NCBI GenBank assembly: GCA_022818135.1
Contig: JAFMSR010000001.1
Location: forward strand, 10,241,855-10,305,854
From: Saxidomus purpurata
Taxonomy: Eukaryota; Mollusca; Bivalvia; Venerida; Veneridae
Reading direction: 5' to 3'
Length of the DNA stretch: 64,000 bases
Shown here: piece by piece, positions 48,087 through 59,539 of the stretch
Numbering within the stretch: position 1 is the stretch's first letter
How the letters are laid out: every line of letters starts with the position of its first letter
Program-made: the position numbers and the translations under genes
Notes under the pieces: generated by a model
Told to the model about the DNA's origin: nothing
Seen by the model: the letters and a program-made list of their open reading frames with translations, nothing else
Databases searched by the model: none

Positions 48087-49160
48087 GGCCCGTATTTTAA
48101 GTCGAAACTCGAACTTACACTCAGTGAGTTAAGTACAGGTAGTTGTAAGTACGTGTAATTACCTAACGATGCCATGAAAAAGTTAGTCATAGTTGGTATT
48201 CACAAAGGTTACTTTCGCTGGAGTTCACTTTTAATAGTTAGGTTTTGTTGAGTGACCATGCACTCAAGTTTTGTTTGTAAATACGACAATTTTTTAAGTT
48301 CAAAATGTTCGCCTATCAGCCTTATAATATACAAAAAATAAATGTTTGCCGTTGATCTCACTGATATGCCTAGGTTATCAACTCGAATTTTACCCATTTT
48401 GCATTAATTACACATGTTACCGATGTCTATCGGCGCAGAAGTACAAGGGGAGAGGGAGGGGTAGGAGAAGGGGGTATACCCACGCTTTAAAAGTTTAATA
48501 TACGTCATGGTGTCATATTTATTATTAGAATGAATCCAATGTTATTTCAAACGGAGGCATTCCTGGGCAGATTGTGATAAAATGAAGTTGATGGTGAATT
48601 TCTTTTTATCGCACAACCCAGAATCGACGTGTCTCACCTGCAGTTGCTTCTCAACAGCAGTATATATCCAGTCTAACAGGATTGTGCTCAGGTGCAAAGA
48701 AAGTTTCGAGACATTGGAGGATTTCAAGGCACCATTGGAAGTATTGATTGTGTAGTCCCCGGATATGCTAAAATTAACTAAATATGCTTAAACAAATGCA
48801 CCATAGCCGTATTGTTGTCTTATTTGCAAACGAATACTAACGTTTTACTTCGTAAGGCAACTTTCTGATACAGCCAAACTTACTGCCCATTAACTAGCAA
48901 GCAGTGTGCAACTCCGATTTCTTTTACTTAATATATTAAGCATCCTTTGTTTTCTATGACGGCTACTTTCTTTTTCACCAATTCCTTTTATTAATTTATT
49001 TCAAAGTCTGTGAAAAAAAAGTTTGCCTACTGAATGCATGTAGTAAGTCAATTTCGAGTATACTCAATAAATCAAGGTTGAGTGGCGAATATTCTATAAT
49101 TGACAGCCAGTCACTGTGTTCCTCGAGCTCCTCCAGATAGTTCAAGCACGGACCTATATA
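48087..49160 (+). mobile_element. Short Harbinger-like element (arm 2 copy)
   Basis: Inverted counterpart of 8870-9952. It begins 'ggcccgtattttaagtcg'. The transposase block G-G-F-Q-G-T-I-G-S-I-D-C is readable on the plus strand near 48715-48760. Confidence 0.6.
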
Positions 49161-49239
49161 GACAACAATGTCTTATGAAAACACAAATCAAAAGAGAGAG
49201 CTGATGCTCAAAATATTCAATTTTCAAATTACCTCTCTT

Positions 49240-49739
49240 NNNNNNNNNNNNNNNNNNNNNNNNNNNNNNNNNNNNNNNNNNNNNNNNNNNNNNNNNNNNN
49301 NNNNNNNNNNNNNNNNNNNNNNNNNNNNNNNNNNNNNNNNNNNNNNNNNNNNNNNNNNNNNNNNNNNNNNNNNNNNNNNNNNNNNNNNNNNNNNNNNNNN
49401 NNNNNNNNNNNNNNNNNNNNNNNNNNNNNNNNNNNNNNNNNNNNNNNNNNNNNNNNNNNNNNNNNNNNNNNNNNNNNNNNNNNNNNNNNNNNNNNNNNNN
49501 NNNNNNNNNNNNNNNNNNNNNNNNNNNNNNNNNNNNNNNNNNNNNNNNNNNNNNNNNNNNNNNNNNNNNNNNNNNNNNNNNNNNNNNNNNNNNNNNNNNN
49601 NNNNNNNNNNNNNNNNNNNNNNNNNNNNNNNNNNNNNNNNNNNNNNNNNNNNNNNNNNNNNNNNNNNNNNNNNNNNNNNNNNNNNNNNNNNNNNNNNNNN
49701 NNNNNNNNNNNNNNNNNNNNNNNNNNNNNNNNNNNNNNN
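49240..49739. other. Assembly gap, exactly 500 N
   Basis: Same fixed size as the gap at 36323-36822. Open frames crossing it are not real. Confidence 1.
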
Positions 49740-50400
49740 AAAAACTCAGATTAAAGCTCAACTGTACACAAAACGTCACTGAAAATGTTACGCCTTGAAT
49801 AAACAATCGAAGAAAATACTCCCTTAAAGCTCAACAGAACACACAAAAAAATAAATTAACAAAGTCGGTGGATTGGGAATTTTAACAAAAATTAACTTAG
49901 AAATAACGCCTTAAAACAAAAAAACTCACATTTAATTTCAACTGAACACACTGAAAAAAATCTGAAGTTGGCGGCCTGGCGGCCTAGCGGCCTGAAGTTG
50001 GCGGCCTAGCGGCCTGAAGTTGGCGGCCTTGCGGCCTGAAATTGACGGCTTATGTATTTTTAACAAAAATCACTTACAAATTATGCCATAAACCAATATA
50101 AAATATGAAAACTCAAATTAAAGCTCAACTGTACACAAAAAGTCACTGAAAATGTTACGCCTTGAATAAACAATCGAAGAAAATACTCACTTAAAGCTCA
50201 ACAGAACACACACACAAAATTTACAGTCGGTGGACTGGGAATTTTAACAAAAATGAACTTAGAAATAACGCCTTAAAACAAAAAAAAAATCACACTAATT
50301 TTCAACTGAACACACAAAAAAAGATATGTGCAGATAACGGCCTAGCGGCCTGAAGTTGGCGGCCTGAAGTTTGTAGAATTATTGCCATTTGTACCTTTTA
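49740..50400 (+). repeat. Direct repeat of about 360 bp with a 'gcggcctga' minisatellite
   Basis: The block starting 'actcagattaaagctcaact' at 49743 recurs at 50108. Between and after them lie short units of 'gaagttggcggcctagcggcct' type (49970-50040 and 50338-50372). The composite design (AT-rich body plus short GC-rich array) parallels the satellites at 57351-63480. Confidence 0.8.
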
Positions 50401-50935
50401 TTTACTTTTTCTTGAGGCTCCCTGATTGGAGCGCTCCCTTTTATTTGTCCCTTAGCTTACGTGAAAGGGGTCGGGGCGCATACCCTACCAGCCTTTCAGA
50501 AACATAATGAAATAATTGACATGAGAAAATTTAGTTCTGTGTACCTTTTATATATTTAAAATATACAGACACTTAATAATTCAATTTCTCTGAAAGTTGT
50601 TGTCCAATTATTTATAATAAAGTGTTTGCTGATGTCGTCGCAGAGTTGTGTTTTGAAAATTCGTGAAGTTTGATTTGTTGCTCAACTACAAAGTTTGTCT
50701 TTCAAATAGTTAAAACGTCGTAATCGTAGCATTTTTTGTAAGATATTTCTGTCAAATATTACTACATAATAATAACATCGGTTTACATAGGCCTGGGTCA
50801 GAGACCGGAAGATATTTTAAGCCGTTTCCAAGAAACGAAAAAAATCAAAGCACTGAAAGTGCTGACAACAATGTGTCCTCTGCAAAATGAGTGATACCTC
50901 GCTAACAGTATCTATGTTCTTGACGATGCGGTTTT
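50401..50935. other. No feature recognised
   Basis: AT-rich except for a short GC-richer stretch near 50415-50500. No coding or repeat family recognised. Confidence 0.4.
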
Positions 50936-51165
50936 AGAGAATATTTTTTAATTGTTTCGTATTTTATGCCATAGCAACCAAAGTTTTGCATGGAATGGAA
51001 ATCATTGAACATTTTGATAGAGTTTCATGCAAGAAACATCCCTGCAAAGTTTTACAACATTGGACCAGTGGTTTCAGAGATGTCATTTGAAGGAAATGGT
51101 GGACTGACGGACAGACGGACAGACGGACGGAATGCAATCCCAATCAATCCATGTAGGAGAGTTAC
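50936..51165 (-). repeat. Dispersed bivalve-type repeat fragment, minus strand
   Basis: Reads inverted relative to 35326-36265: 'gccatagcaaccaaagtttt', 'ttcatgcaagaaacatccct', ending in GACG/GACA runs at 51104-51130 that match the GTCC run near 35380. Confidence 0.7.
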
Positions 51166-51569
51166 AGCCTTTATATGACAGTTGGGATAGACTGAGGCAT
51201 TGGATTTTGAAAAACTTGTGGCATTGGAATATCAATAGGTGCAAGATATTAAGATGATATTTTAAATATATAAAATATAGTTAAATGAAATAAACTATTG
51301 TAACAAAACATACGTACAAAAAAGCGAACAAATAACAAATGAACGAGATCAAAAATTGGAGATCATATTACATACTATCTATGAAATTGTGTTGCTGATG
51401 GGATAAATGTTTTTTTTAACCATATTCATGATTATACTAGCTTGTATTGCATTTACATATGATATTACACAAACTTTGACTGTATTTAACGCATTTCTGT
51501 TGCATTCCAAATATGTTAAAAATTTCTGATTACCCTTTACATTGAGTCACACAAAAATCATTATCAGCA

Positions 51570-52050
51570 CCCTCAACACATGACCTGGGGGTCATAATTT
51601 GAACAATCTTGGTAAAGGTGAACTAGGCATTTCTATATGCCAAATATCTAATATTTAGGTCTTGTGAATTTAGAGTGAAAGATTTTAGAAGTTTTTCCCA
51701 TATAAGCCTATGTAAAAGCAAGTGACACCTCGATTGGGTTCAGTTTTGACATGGGGGTCATAATTTGAGTAATCTTGGTAGAGATCCAGTAGACAATGCC
51801 ACATGCTAACTATCTAACCCCTAGGCCTTGTGGTTTTAGAGAAGAAGAGTCTTTAAGTGTTTTCTATTTCTTGCCATAGCAATTAGAGTTCTGCATGGAA
51901 TGAAATATTTTGAACAACATTGATAGAGCTTCATGCAAGAAACATCCCTGGAAAGTTTTAACAATGAGATAATGGTTTCAGACAACATGGTGTTGTTAAA
52001 GGAAATTGTGGATGGATGGATGATAGACATAATGCGATCTTAATAGCACT
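51570..52050 (-). repeat. Dispersed bivalve-type repeat, minus strand
   Basis: Contains 'gacctgggggtcataatttg' twice about 160 bp apart, 'ttgccatagcaattagagtt' and 'catgcaagaaacatccctgg'. Same family as 50936-51165 and 35326-36265. Confidence 0.7.
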
Positions 52051-52182
52051 ATTGGTCCATTTGAGCTAAAATCATAAAATGCAGTTTTATGTATCAGATT
52101 GAAAATGCATCACAAGTGTATATGCGGAAGATGGTCTTTCCCAAAGCTATGATTTAATAGTAGAATACTTTAAGTGTATTAA

Positions 52183-52610
52183 AGTGACATTATGCGCATT
52201 TTTTTCAAGTAAAAATCCAGCTGAATATGGTGTGTGTCCCCCCCACAAAAGCCTAGAGGAAATAATAGCTTTTAACCCAATATACCAAACTCTTCACGCT
52301 ACCAGTATGAAATAATAAGTTTCCATATATTGATTTTTCTTATTTGACTGGGAGAGTCAATTTAAGAAAAGAACAACTGCATGTAGGAGTTGATTCCCTT
52401 CCACTGCCGAAATCTCTACCAACATAAATAACGACACAATCAACTATCATTTTATCAGTCCGATTTTTTTATATCTAAAGCACCAACTTCAAATACTAAT
52501 GCGGCATAATCATTAATTTAACACATTTAAACGAACAGCAACCAAAAATTGCTTTTATAAAACTGTCACCAAAAATACACTATGTGCAGTAAGATGCGCA
52601 TAATGTCACT
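52183..52610. mobile_element. TTAA-target MITE, 428 bp
   Basis: Perfect 16-bp terminal inverted repeats: AGTGACATTATGCGCA at the left and its complement at the right, flanked by TTAA at 52179-52182 and 52611-52614. The inner sequence is AT-rich with no frame. piggyBac-like or Kolobok-like non-autonomous element; the near-perfect ends suggest a young copy. Confidence 0.8.
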
Positions 52611-52614
52611 TTAA

Positions 52615-54838
52615 CCATCAATAGTGATTTATACATTGGGTGTGACAAGTTTCACTTACAATTTCAAAGTACCATGAATGTATGATAGATGCAATCATGT
52701 TATCATTGGGATGTAGAGCTATGTGCTAAATACAAAAGGACAATGAGCATTTATATGAAACATTTGTCATTGTAGATTTTGAAGGTGGAGTTCAGAACAG
52801 TGGGATCATTGATACTGAAGATATTACAATTTATAATTGAAAACTCGCCAAGTTGAAAATGGCAACAATTTTGTTAAAACAAGAGGGTTTAAATGGCCAC
52901 CTGTTACTCTGGTTTCAGACAATAAGAATTTAAAATGTTTGTATTTTAGGCATTATACCCAAGCGAGTCCTTGATAGGGATAATATTGATCAAGGGGTTG
53001 GCCTTGGCCTTCTGGTTCATAAAAGTTTGTTAAAGTTTAGTGCTGTGAGTTCAGAAATGTTGTTAAAGAAAGAAGTTAATGGACATCAGATAGACGGCAA
53101 GGGGTCCTTTTTTAAAGCCACAATTTGCCTTGCTATGATGGGACACAGACAAATTGCAAGTATTTGAGCATTAACATAGTAACAGTTTAAATGAAATGTA
53201 TACATGGTGAGCACTTAAATAGTAACACTATTAATGAAGTATGTACATGGTGAGCACTAACATAGCAATACTATAAATGAAATATATTATGCTTCAGTAA
53301 TAACAAGAACATTTATATCTTTGAATAAATCCGATATTGTTTATGTTGACATTGGATGTGTGTTGTACAAATGTGTGAACAATTGAATTTAAAGACACAC
53401 TCCCATTAACTGCAAAGTTATGCAATAGTAGAAAAATGAACTATTAGTAAATTTAGCATAAATAAAGACACTGCTTTCCTCTCACTCAGGTCAAGCAAAT
53501 ATTTCAAATTTAAAGTAATAAAGTTTTTTAATATGTTACAAATAATTTTACAGTATAGGTTGTCGGTTAACAGAAATAGAGCTGGACGTTGAGACATATC
53601 CCCCCCATTTGTCTCTGTCCAGTTGAACCAGACAAGCACAGTCTCCAATAATGGTTCACTCAATAAAATTCCAGGGACCAGACAAGGAGGCACTTCCTAC
53701 CTATATTCAATTAAATCCGAGCATTCAAAATATTTACAGGTTGCACTATGTTACAAGATGATCTAGACAAACTAACCAGTAAAGTTGGAAAAAGTCTGGG
53801 GAAATTGCCTAGTAAATGCAAAGCAATCCATTTCTTCAAATATTAAAAAAACAAGCTTTTAATTACGTGTGACTGCAAATATGATAAGTTAATATTTAAG
53901 TGATTTCAATTATGTAATTCAACACTTTACCAAACATGCCTTGGCCAAAGAAGGCCATTCTTTCTCGTCTAGGATCATTTTCTATTGTTTATAAAACGAA
54001 CAGTAAACACGTTGTAACTCTCTGGAGGTAACAGAAATTATTTAACCTCTTCACCGGTTATACAGTTAACTCAAGCGGAGTAACTCAGCATATCTCAATA
54101 ACGTCTATCGGTCGCTAAGTTAAGGGTCACCACTATCGGTCGCTGTTTTGTGGTCATTCAATGCAGCTTTTCGAGTCCGAATGGATTTAAAATCATTTGA
54201 TGAAATCCGACAATTAAACCGAATACATTGTATCATTCATTTACTTCATCGTTTATGTTTATAATACCTCCCCCTTTAACAAAAACCCACTTTTATTATC
54301 CATTTCCGTTTTAAGCACGCATGTAATTTTACTAATGGAAATAAGGATGTTCACATTGTATGAAATGTCGGATCCAAATACTCCTCTCGATTACGTTTAA
54401 TTTCCATAATACATGTATACATGCGGGATGCCAAAACAAGACTTGATCCTGAATCTGCCTGATGGTGTAGTAATTCAAATACTCTGAATTTTGCCTACAT
54501 TAATGTTACAATGATTTAAAGCATTAACACGTGTATTACGCAACGGAAACGGGTTTTAGTTTATTTTTAAGTCGAGATCACAAACACGATCCACACGCAT
54601 TTCAGCTAAAGTCGATCTACTTTGCAGGCGAAAGGAGAACCCTATGGCTGTTCAAACGGTCAGGGGCTATACGTTTGGCGCATCAGGCGTACGCCTTTCT
54701 ATTCGTTTCAAAAAGCTAGAATGAAATCGGCGCCTTTTAAGCAATGAGGTTTGGATATACTGGCGTACCCCGGCTTACTCCGGCCAGCGTCAAACGTATA
54801 AGCCCCTCCGCTGAGTCGTTTTCAAAATTGCCTACTAT
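52615..54838. other. No gene recognised
   Basis: AT-rich. A phrase near 53390 ('tttaaagacacactcccatt') resembles the end of a TTAA-type element, but I find no partner end. A minus-strand open frame at 53418-53693 has no recognisable family. Confidence 0.4.
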
Positions 54839-54864
54839 AACAATGTGTCACGTGACACATTGTT
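54839..54864. promoter_or_regulatory. 26-bp perfect palindrome centred on GTCACGTGAC
   Basis: The 26 bases are fully self-complementary. The centre GTCACGTGAC is the classic CLEAR-type E-box bound by TFEB/MITF-family factors. No gene start is recognised beside it, so a regulatory role is only possible. Confidence 0.35.
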
Positions 54865-55538
54865 AAAAATCGGAACATAACTCGGGAATAATTCGATAAC
54901 TGTCTATTGTTGCATAATAGGTTAGTTGTGCAGCTTGTCTGAATCGTAATAAACGATTTGAACTTTTGAACTACTGGTGTCTAACCACTGAAGGCAAAGA
55001 TATTGAAGGTTTATTCTTCAATATCCTCTGGGTGATATACCACATTGGTCAGTTACTGTTCCTGCTGTTTTGCGTCGCATTATGAAGTAGTTGTTGACCA
55101 ATGACCAAAACGCCCATGCGTATGCGTAGATAACGAGCGCAGGTGCCGCCGCATTTTTGTTTCATTTCAAGACAAAGTGGACTCCAGCACCAGACTAGAT
55201 ACAAGTCAAATATTTGAACGCCGCCAAATGGAGTGGGGGTTGCGATAATTAGTAATGTTGGATTTAATGTATGGTGATTAACCAAACCTAATCTTTTTGC
55301 ACTCTAATTTTGTATAAGGCTGACCATTTGTTAATGTTTAATGCTAAAAAAGATGATTCTACGTCAAGTCTATAGGCATTGTTTCCTCTGTATGGAAATT
55401 GGCTGCTGTCACATTATTGAATTACAAATCATTGAAATATTTTTTTTTTATTATTTTCCTAAGTCTAGAATTCTAACATATAAATTTGCTTCAATTTATA
55501 TTATTCTTGTACGAAAGAAAAATTATTTAAAGTTAATT
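54865..55538. other. No gene recognised
   Basis: Mixed composition; the part near 55,070-55,260 is GC-richer than its surroundings. No family motif seen on either strand. Confidence 0.35.
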
Positions 55539-55612
55539 CCACTCCGGCGAGGTTTCGTTCTCTGATCTCCCGCGTGCCAAGCGGGGATACATTCCACTGC
55601 GCTATCGAGGCA
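55539..55612 (-). mobile_element. tRNA-like remnant (SINE head), minus strand
   Basis: On the minus strand 'gcctcgatagcgcagtgga' gives an A box. A stem 'cccgc' / 'gcggg' encloses a 7-base loop TTGGCAC (anticodon position GGC), then 'gagatc' and a damaged B-box region. The acceptor stem does not pair properly, so this is a retroposon relic, not a working tRNA gene. Confidence 0.5.
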
Positions 55613-56439
55613 TCGAGTTACATAGCGTATAACTTCGTTATTCACCAATACAGACGTTTGTTTCGGAATGGCGGTACAACTTTATGTAAACAAACGAATT
55701 TAACTTCCCAGACACTTTAAATAAGAAGTGGACACATCATAAGCTTGGTAGTTTCGTAAAGTATATTCAAATATCTGTTAGAAAAAAAATTCAAAGTCGG
55801 TTTAAAAGACTATCTTCAGCCGCTACCCGTCGGCAGAATCTCAGTCGTTCGTAGTCATTCGTTTAAAATCGGCTATTTCCGTAAAATTTAGACTCGGCTA
55901 TTTCCGTAAAATTTAGACTGGTTCGCGATCTCAAATCAAAAGACCGCTTGTTACAAAGACACACTGTGAAATCATTCTACAGTCTAAAAGTAGTTACGTC
56001 ACCCCATGGAAATTTTACTTTCTGCATTCCAATATACGCACCGCCTCCTGGCGGCGCGTAATAACACAGTATGGTAAAGAAGAACATTCTTGGTCTGGTA
56101 ACTTGGATTATAAATTGTTGAGATGACAACTGTTGCTTCTACCAAAACAATATTCTAGTGATGCTTTACAGATAATATGTGATATGATTTAATAAGAAAA
56201 TCCTTCATGAAACGAAATAGAAAGGTTAACCAACCGGCGATTATAAATATATACTAAATATAAACGTATATGCCAGAAAAGTTTAAAAACAAAACAAAAA
56301 CACCAACAATAATTTGATAATTCAGAGATAATGTTTAGATACCGTAATATTATAATAGCACTGAATTTTACCAATATGAATTAATCATTATTACCGAACA
56401 CGGATATCAGAACGTCATTTCTATTACAATTATATACTG
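55613..56439. other. No gene recognised; one 25-bp direct repeat
   Basis: 'cggctatttccgtaaaattt' + 'agact' occurs twice in a row at 55870-55918. Nothing else recognised. Confidence 0.4.
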
Positions 56440-56625
56440 TGTATAGGTTCGCAAAACTATGTATTGACCGAAACATTAGTCTGAAATTATTATATCGTAT
56501 AACCTCGTAAAAAGTAGTGAAAATACACGAAAAATAACAGAAATGACGTCTTGATATCCGTGTAGGTCAACACGTTGTTTTCCTACACGTACTTTTGCGA
56601 ACCCACCGACCAATTTGTACCGTAT
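56440..56625. repeat. Relative of the hairpin insertion at 11455-11781
   Basis: Shares 'tattgaccgaaacattagtc', 'aattattatatcg', 'aaaagtagtgaaaa', 'ataacagaaatga.gtcttga' and 'tacttttgcg.accc' with 11570-11730, in the same order. It lacks the central hairpin. Confidence 0.7.
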
Positions 56626-57350
56626 AAATTGTTTTTATGTGATTTTTTGTAAACGATTTTTTTTCCTTTTGTAACGTGAAAAAGTGGTGTGCATGGTATT
56701 AACATCGACGTTACCGTTAGCGTCAACACACATGCGCTGTAACACACATGCGATATGGGACATTTTACCTAGACAAAGAAAAAAAAATCCAAAATGTATA
56801 TTTATCGATTTCTTTCAAACACACATCTTGAGATTCAGGCAAAAATGTTTAATCATTTTCTCACAAATGACACCATAATCTTACATTTAAATTGGATCAA
56901 GGCAGAAATTTAAGTGTGTTTCAGTGTAACTCTTTTCACGCATCACGGCATATATTTTCACTAGACACAGAAAAAAAGTAAGTACTGTTTTGGCATTGAA
57001 ATGAAAGATCGAAAAGACGCATATTCCGAATTAGTACAAAAAAGTTATTGGATGAAATATTATAGACGTGGGTTAAAAAGTAAGGAGCGTATAAATTAAA
57101 GTTTTGCTAAAGTTCAAAAGTCCCGTTTTCCTCAATTTCGGCACATCCATATTTCATATTTTTGAAAGATTTCTGTTGCCGTCAGTTTGTTTTACATACA
57201 TGACGTCGGTAGTTCGTGTCAGACGTGCAATATACGGTAAATTAATTTTTTTGTTCTTCATTTGTCTGTTTTCATGTTAATATATGGAAATTTATGTTAC
57301 ATCTGTATTTTTTTAAGTTGATTTTCTTAGTGTAAGAGATGTTCGTGAAG
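56626..57350. other. No gene recognised
   Basis: AT-rich flank of the satellite region. Confidence 0.4.
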
Positions 57351-57680
57351 TTGGCAGACTGGCATCGTAGCAGCGTGAACTTGGCAGACTGGCAGACTGG
57401 CAGCGTAGCAGCGTGAACTTGGCAGAGTGGCAGACTGGCAGCGTAGCAGCGTGAACTTGGCAGACTGGCAGCGTAGCAGCGTGAACTTGGCAGACAGGCA
57501 ACCTAGCAGCCTAGCAGCCTAGCAGCGTGAACTTGGCAGACTGACAGACTGGCAGCCTAGCAGCGTGAACTTGGCAGACTGGCAGCGTAGCAGCGTGAAC
57601 TTGGCAGACTAGCAGCTAAGCAGCTTAGCATCGAGAACTTGGCGGACTGGCAGCTTAGCAGCATGAACTTGGCTATATTG
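57351..57680 (+). repeat. Minisatellite, ~30-bp unit 'gcgtgaacttggcagactgg'
   Basis: Units of 'cagcgtagcagcgtgaactt' + 'ggcagactgg', with expansions of the inner 'cagcctag' piece. The same array stands inverted at 60660-60972. Confidence 0.9.
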
Positions 57681-59110
57681 AATGAACTGGATGTTTAAAA
57701 TACGACAGAAGCACGAATTATGCGTAGATACAAATAATATACACGCCCTTTCATTTTGATATTTTGTATCTTATACCGGTTTTCATTAGTTTCATTAGTT
57801 TCCGTTACTTGAAGAGTTTTCGGTGCAAGTAGACTTTTCGCTGCCAGCAGACCAGCAGACCAGCAGCTCAGCAGACCAGCAGCTCAGCAGATCAGCAGCT
57901 CAGCAGCTCAGCAGACCAGCAGCTCAGCAGACCAGCAGATCAGCAGCTCAGCAGACCAGCAGATCAGCAGTTCAGCTGCCGAAACTTCAAAGTTTAAAAT
58001 TGTGCTATATTGAATGAAATGGTTTTTTTTTTTCAAAAAATCGACAGAAGCACGAATTATGCGTAGAAACAATAAATACACGCCCTTTCATTTTGATATT
58101 TTATATTTTATATTCATAAGTTTACATTGCTTGAAGAGTTTTCGTTGCAAGCAGACTTTTCGCTCCCATCAACTCAGCAGACCAGCTGCTCAGCAGACCA
58201 GCAGCTCAGCAGCTCAGCAGCTCAGCAGACTAACAGCTCAGCAGCTCAGCAGCTCAGCAGACCAGCAGACCAGCACTTCAGCAGATCAGCAGATCAGCAG
58301 CCGAAACTTTCATTTTGATATTTTATATTTTACATTTATAAGTTTACGCTCAGCAGCCGAAACTTCAAAGTTTAAGATTCTGCTATATTGAATGAAATGG
58401 ATGTTTAGAATACGACAGAAGCACAAATTATGCGTAGATACAATTAATATACATTTTGATATTTTATATCTTATACCGGTACTCATTTGTTTCCGTTACT
58501 TAAAGAGTATTCGATGCAAGCAGACTTTTCGCTGCCAGCAGCCCAGCAACTCAGCAGCTCAGCAGCTCAGCAGACCAGCAGCTCAGAAGCACGAATTATG
58601 CGTAGAAACAATAAATACACGCCCTTTCATTTTGATATTATATATTTTATATTCATAAGTTTACGTTACAAGCAGACTTTTCGCTGCCAGCAGTCCAGCA
58701 ACTTAGCAGACCAGCCGCTCAGCAGACCAGCAGCTCAGCAGCTCAGCAGACTAACAGCTCAGGAGCTCAGCAGACCAGCAGACCAATAGTTCAACAGCCG
58801 AAACTTTAAAGTTTAAGATTATGCTATATTGAATGAAATGGATGTTCAAGATACAATTAATATACACGCCCTTTCATTTTGATGTTTTATATCTTATATT
58901 GATTAGTTTACAAGCAAGCCAGCTGCCAGCAGCCCAGCAACCGTCAATAGACCCGAAACTCAGCAGACTAGCAGCTCAGCAGAACAGCAGCTCAGCAGCT
59001 CAGCAGCCGAAACTTCAAAGTTTAAGATGTGCTATACATGTATTGAATGAAATGGATGTTTAAAATACGACAGAAGCACGAATTATGCGTAGATACAATT
59101 AATTTACACT
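57681..59110 (+). repeat. Composite satellite: AT-rich body plus CAGCAG array, about five units
   Basis: Each unit has a body ('tattgaatgaaatggatgtt', 'acgacagaagcacgaattat', 'acacgccctttcattttgat', 'cgctgccagcag') followed by a 9-10 bp repeat built from 'cagcagacc' and 'agcagctcag', then 'ccgaaacttcaaagtttaag'. Starts near 57665, 58010, 58390, 58600 and 58820. Gln/Ser/Ala-rich translations are repeat artefacts. Confidence 0.9.
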
Positions 59111-59410
59111 CCCGGTGTCTCGGACAATCGTAGCAGTAGTATAAAATTGAGTGTCCCCCCCCTGATATTTTTGCACATAATGATATTTTTGCACATACCG
59201 ATATTACGATGTAGGGGAAGTAAATGCTACAGAAACTGGTTTCTATCACCGCAAGAGTGATACCCCCGAATGGAGACACGTATATTGTTTTAAAAAGTGT
59301 TTCCACCAACCGCGATAGAGTAAAAACATCACGCATGAGTCCGGCCTGATGAAAAGGGTCACAACCGGATAATACGTTCACTCGTGTCTCTGGTACTGGA
59401 AAGATCACCA

Positions 59411-59529
59411 TGGGTGATAAAGAGAAGGAACAAATTCTGCAGCGATATTATTTCGAGGAGAAAAATCCCGCCGCTTACGCCGGTCCGCAGAAGCTATATC
59501 GTGTTCTTGAAAAGAAACAAGGTCCATAG
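59411..59529 (+). pseudogene. N-terminal fragment of a transposon-type integrase
   Basis: ATG with good context (ATCACCATGG) opens 39 codons, then a stop. The legible core, Y-Y-F-E-E-K-N-P-A-A-Y-A-G-P-Q-K-L-Y, matches the start of transposon-derived integrase proteins, whose N-termini read 'YYD.K.P.S..G...LYR.V' before a helix-turn-helix. The remaining integrase is absent; a 100-bp tandem repeat follows. This type is known from Polinton/Maverick and related elements. It is a dead remnant or a first exon with an unseen continuation. Confidence 0.5.
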
Positions 59530-59539
59530 AGGTATAAAA

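Larger units (their letters stand above)
36823..49170. repeat. Arm 2 of the inverted duplication (one gap-to-gap contig)
   Basis: Reverse-complement counterpart of 8855-21138. It starts inside a SINE (matching 21138) and ends where the Harbinger-like element 6116-8854 would begin. Only the last ~70 bases before the next gap (49171-49239) have no match. It differs from arm 1 by substitutions, microsatellite length and at least three indels (46220, 47136-47545, 39153-39276). Confidence 0.93.

Noticed and set aside
49111..49806. Open frames on both strands across the second gap
   Set aside because: Artefact of 500 N.
53418..53693. 91-codon minus-strand frame
   Set aside because: No family motif; the phrase at its 3' side resembles a TTAA-element end, but the partner end was not found.
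57351..57680. CRISPR-like array
   Set aside because: Units are contiguous with no unique spacers, and the genome is an animal's; it is a minisatellite.
57823..58789. Gln/Ser/Ala-rich frames with QQTSRSAAQQ-type repeats
   Set aside because: They are the CAGCAG arrays read in frame; frames differ between units and are broken by stops in the bodies.
59022..59411. 129-codon minus-strand frame
   Set aside because: Covers satellite tail and low-complexity sequence; no motif, and it opposes the better-supported integrase fragment.
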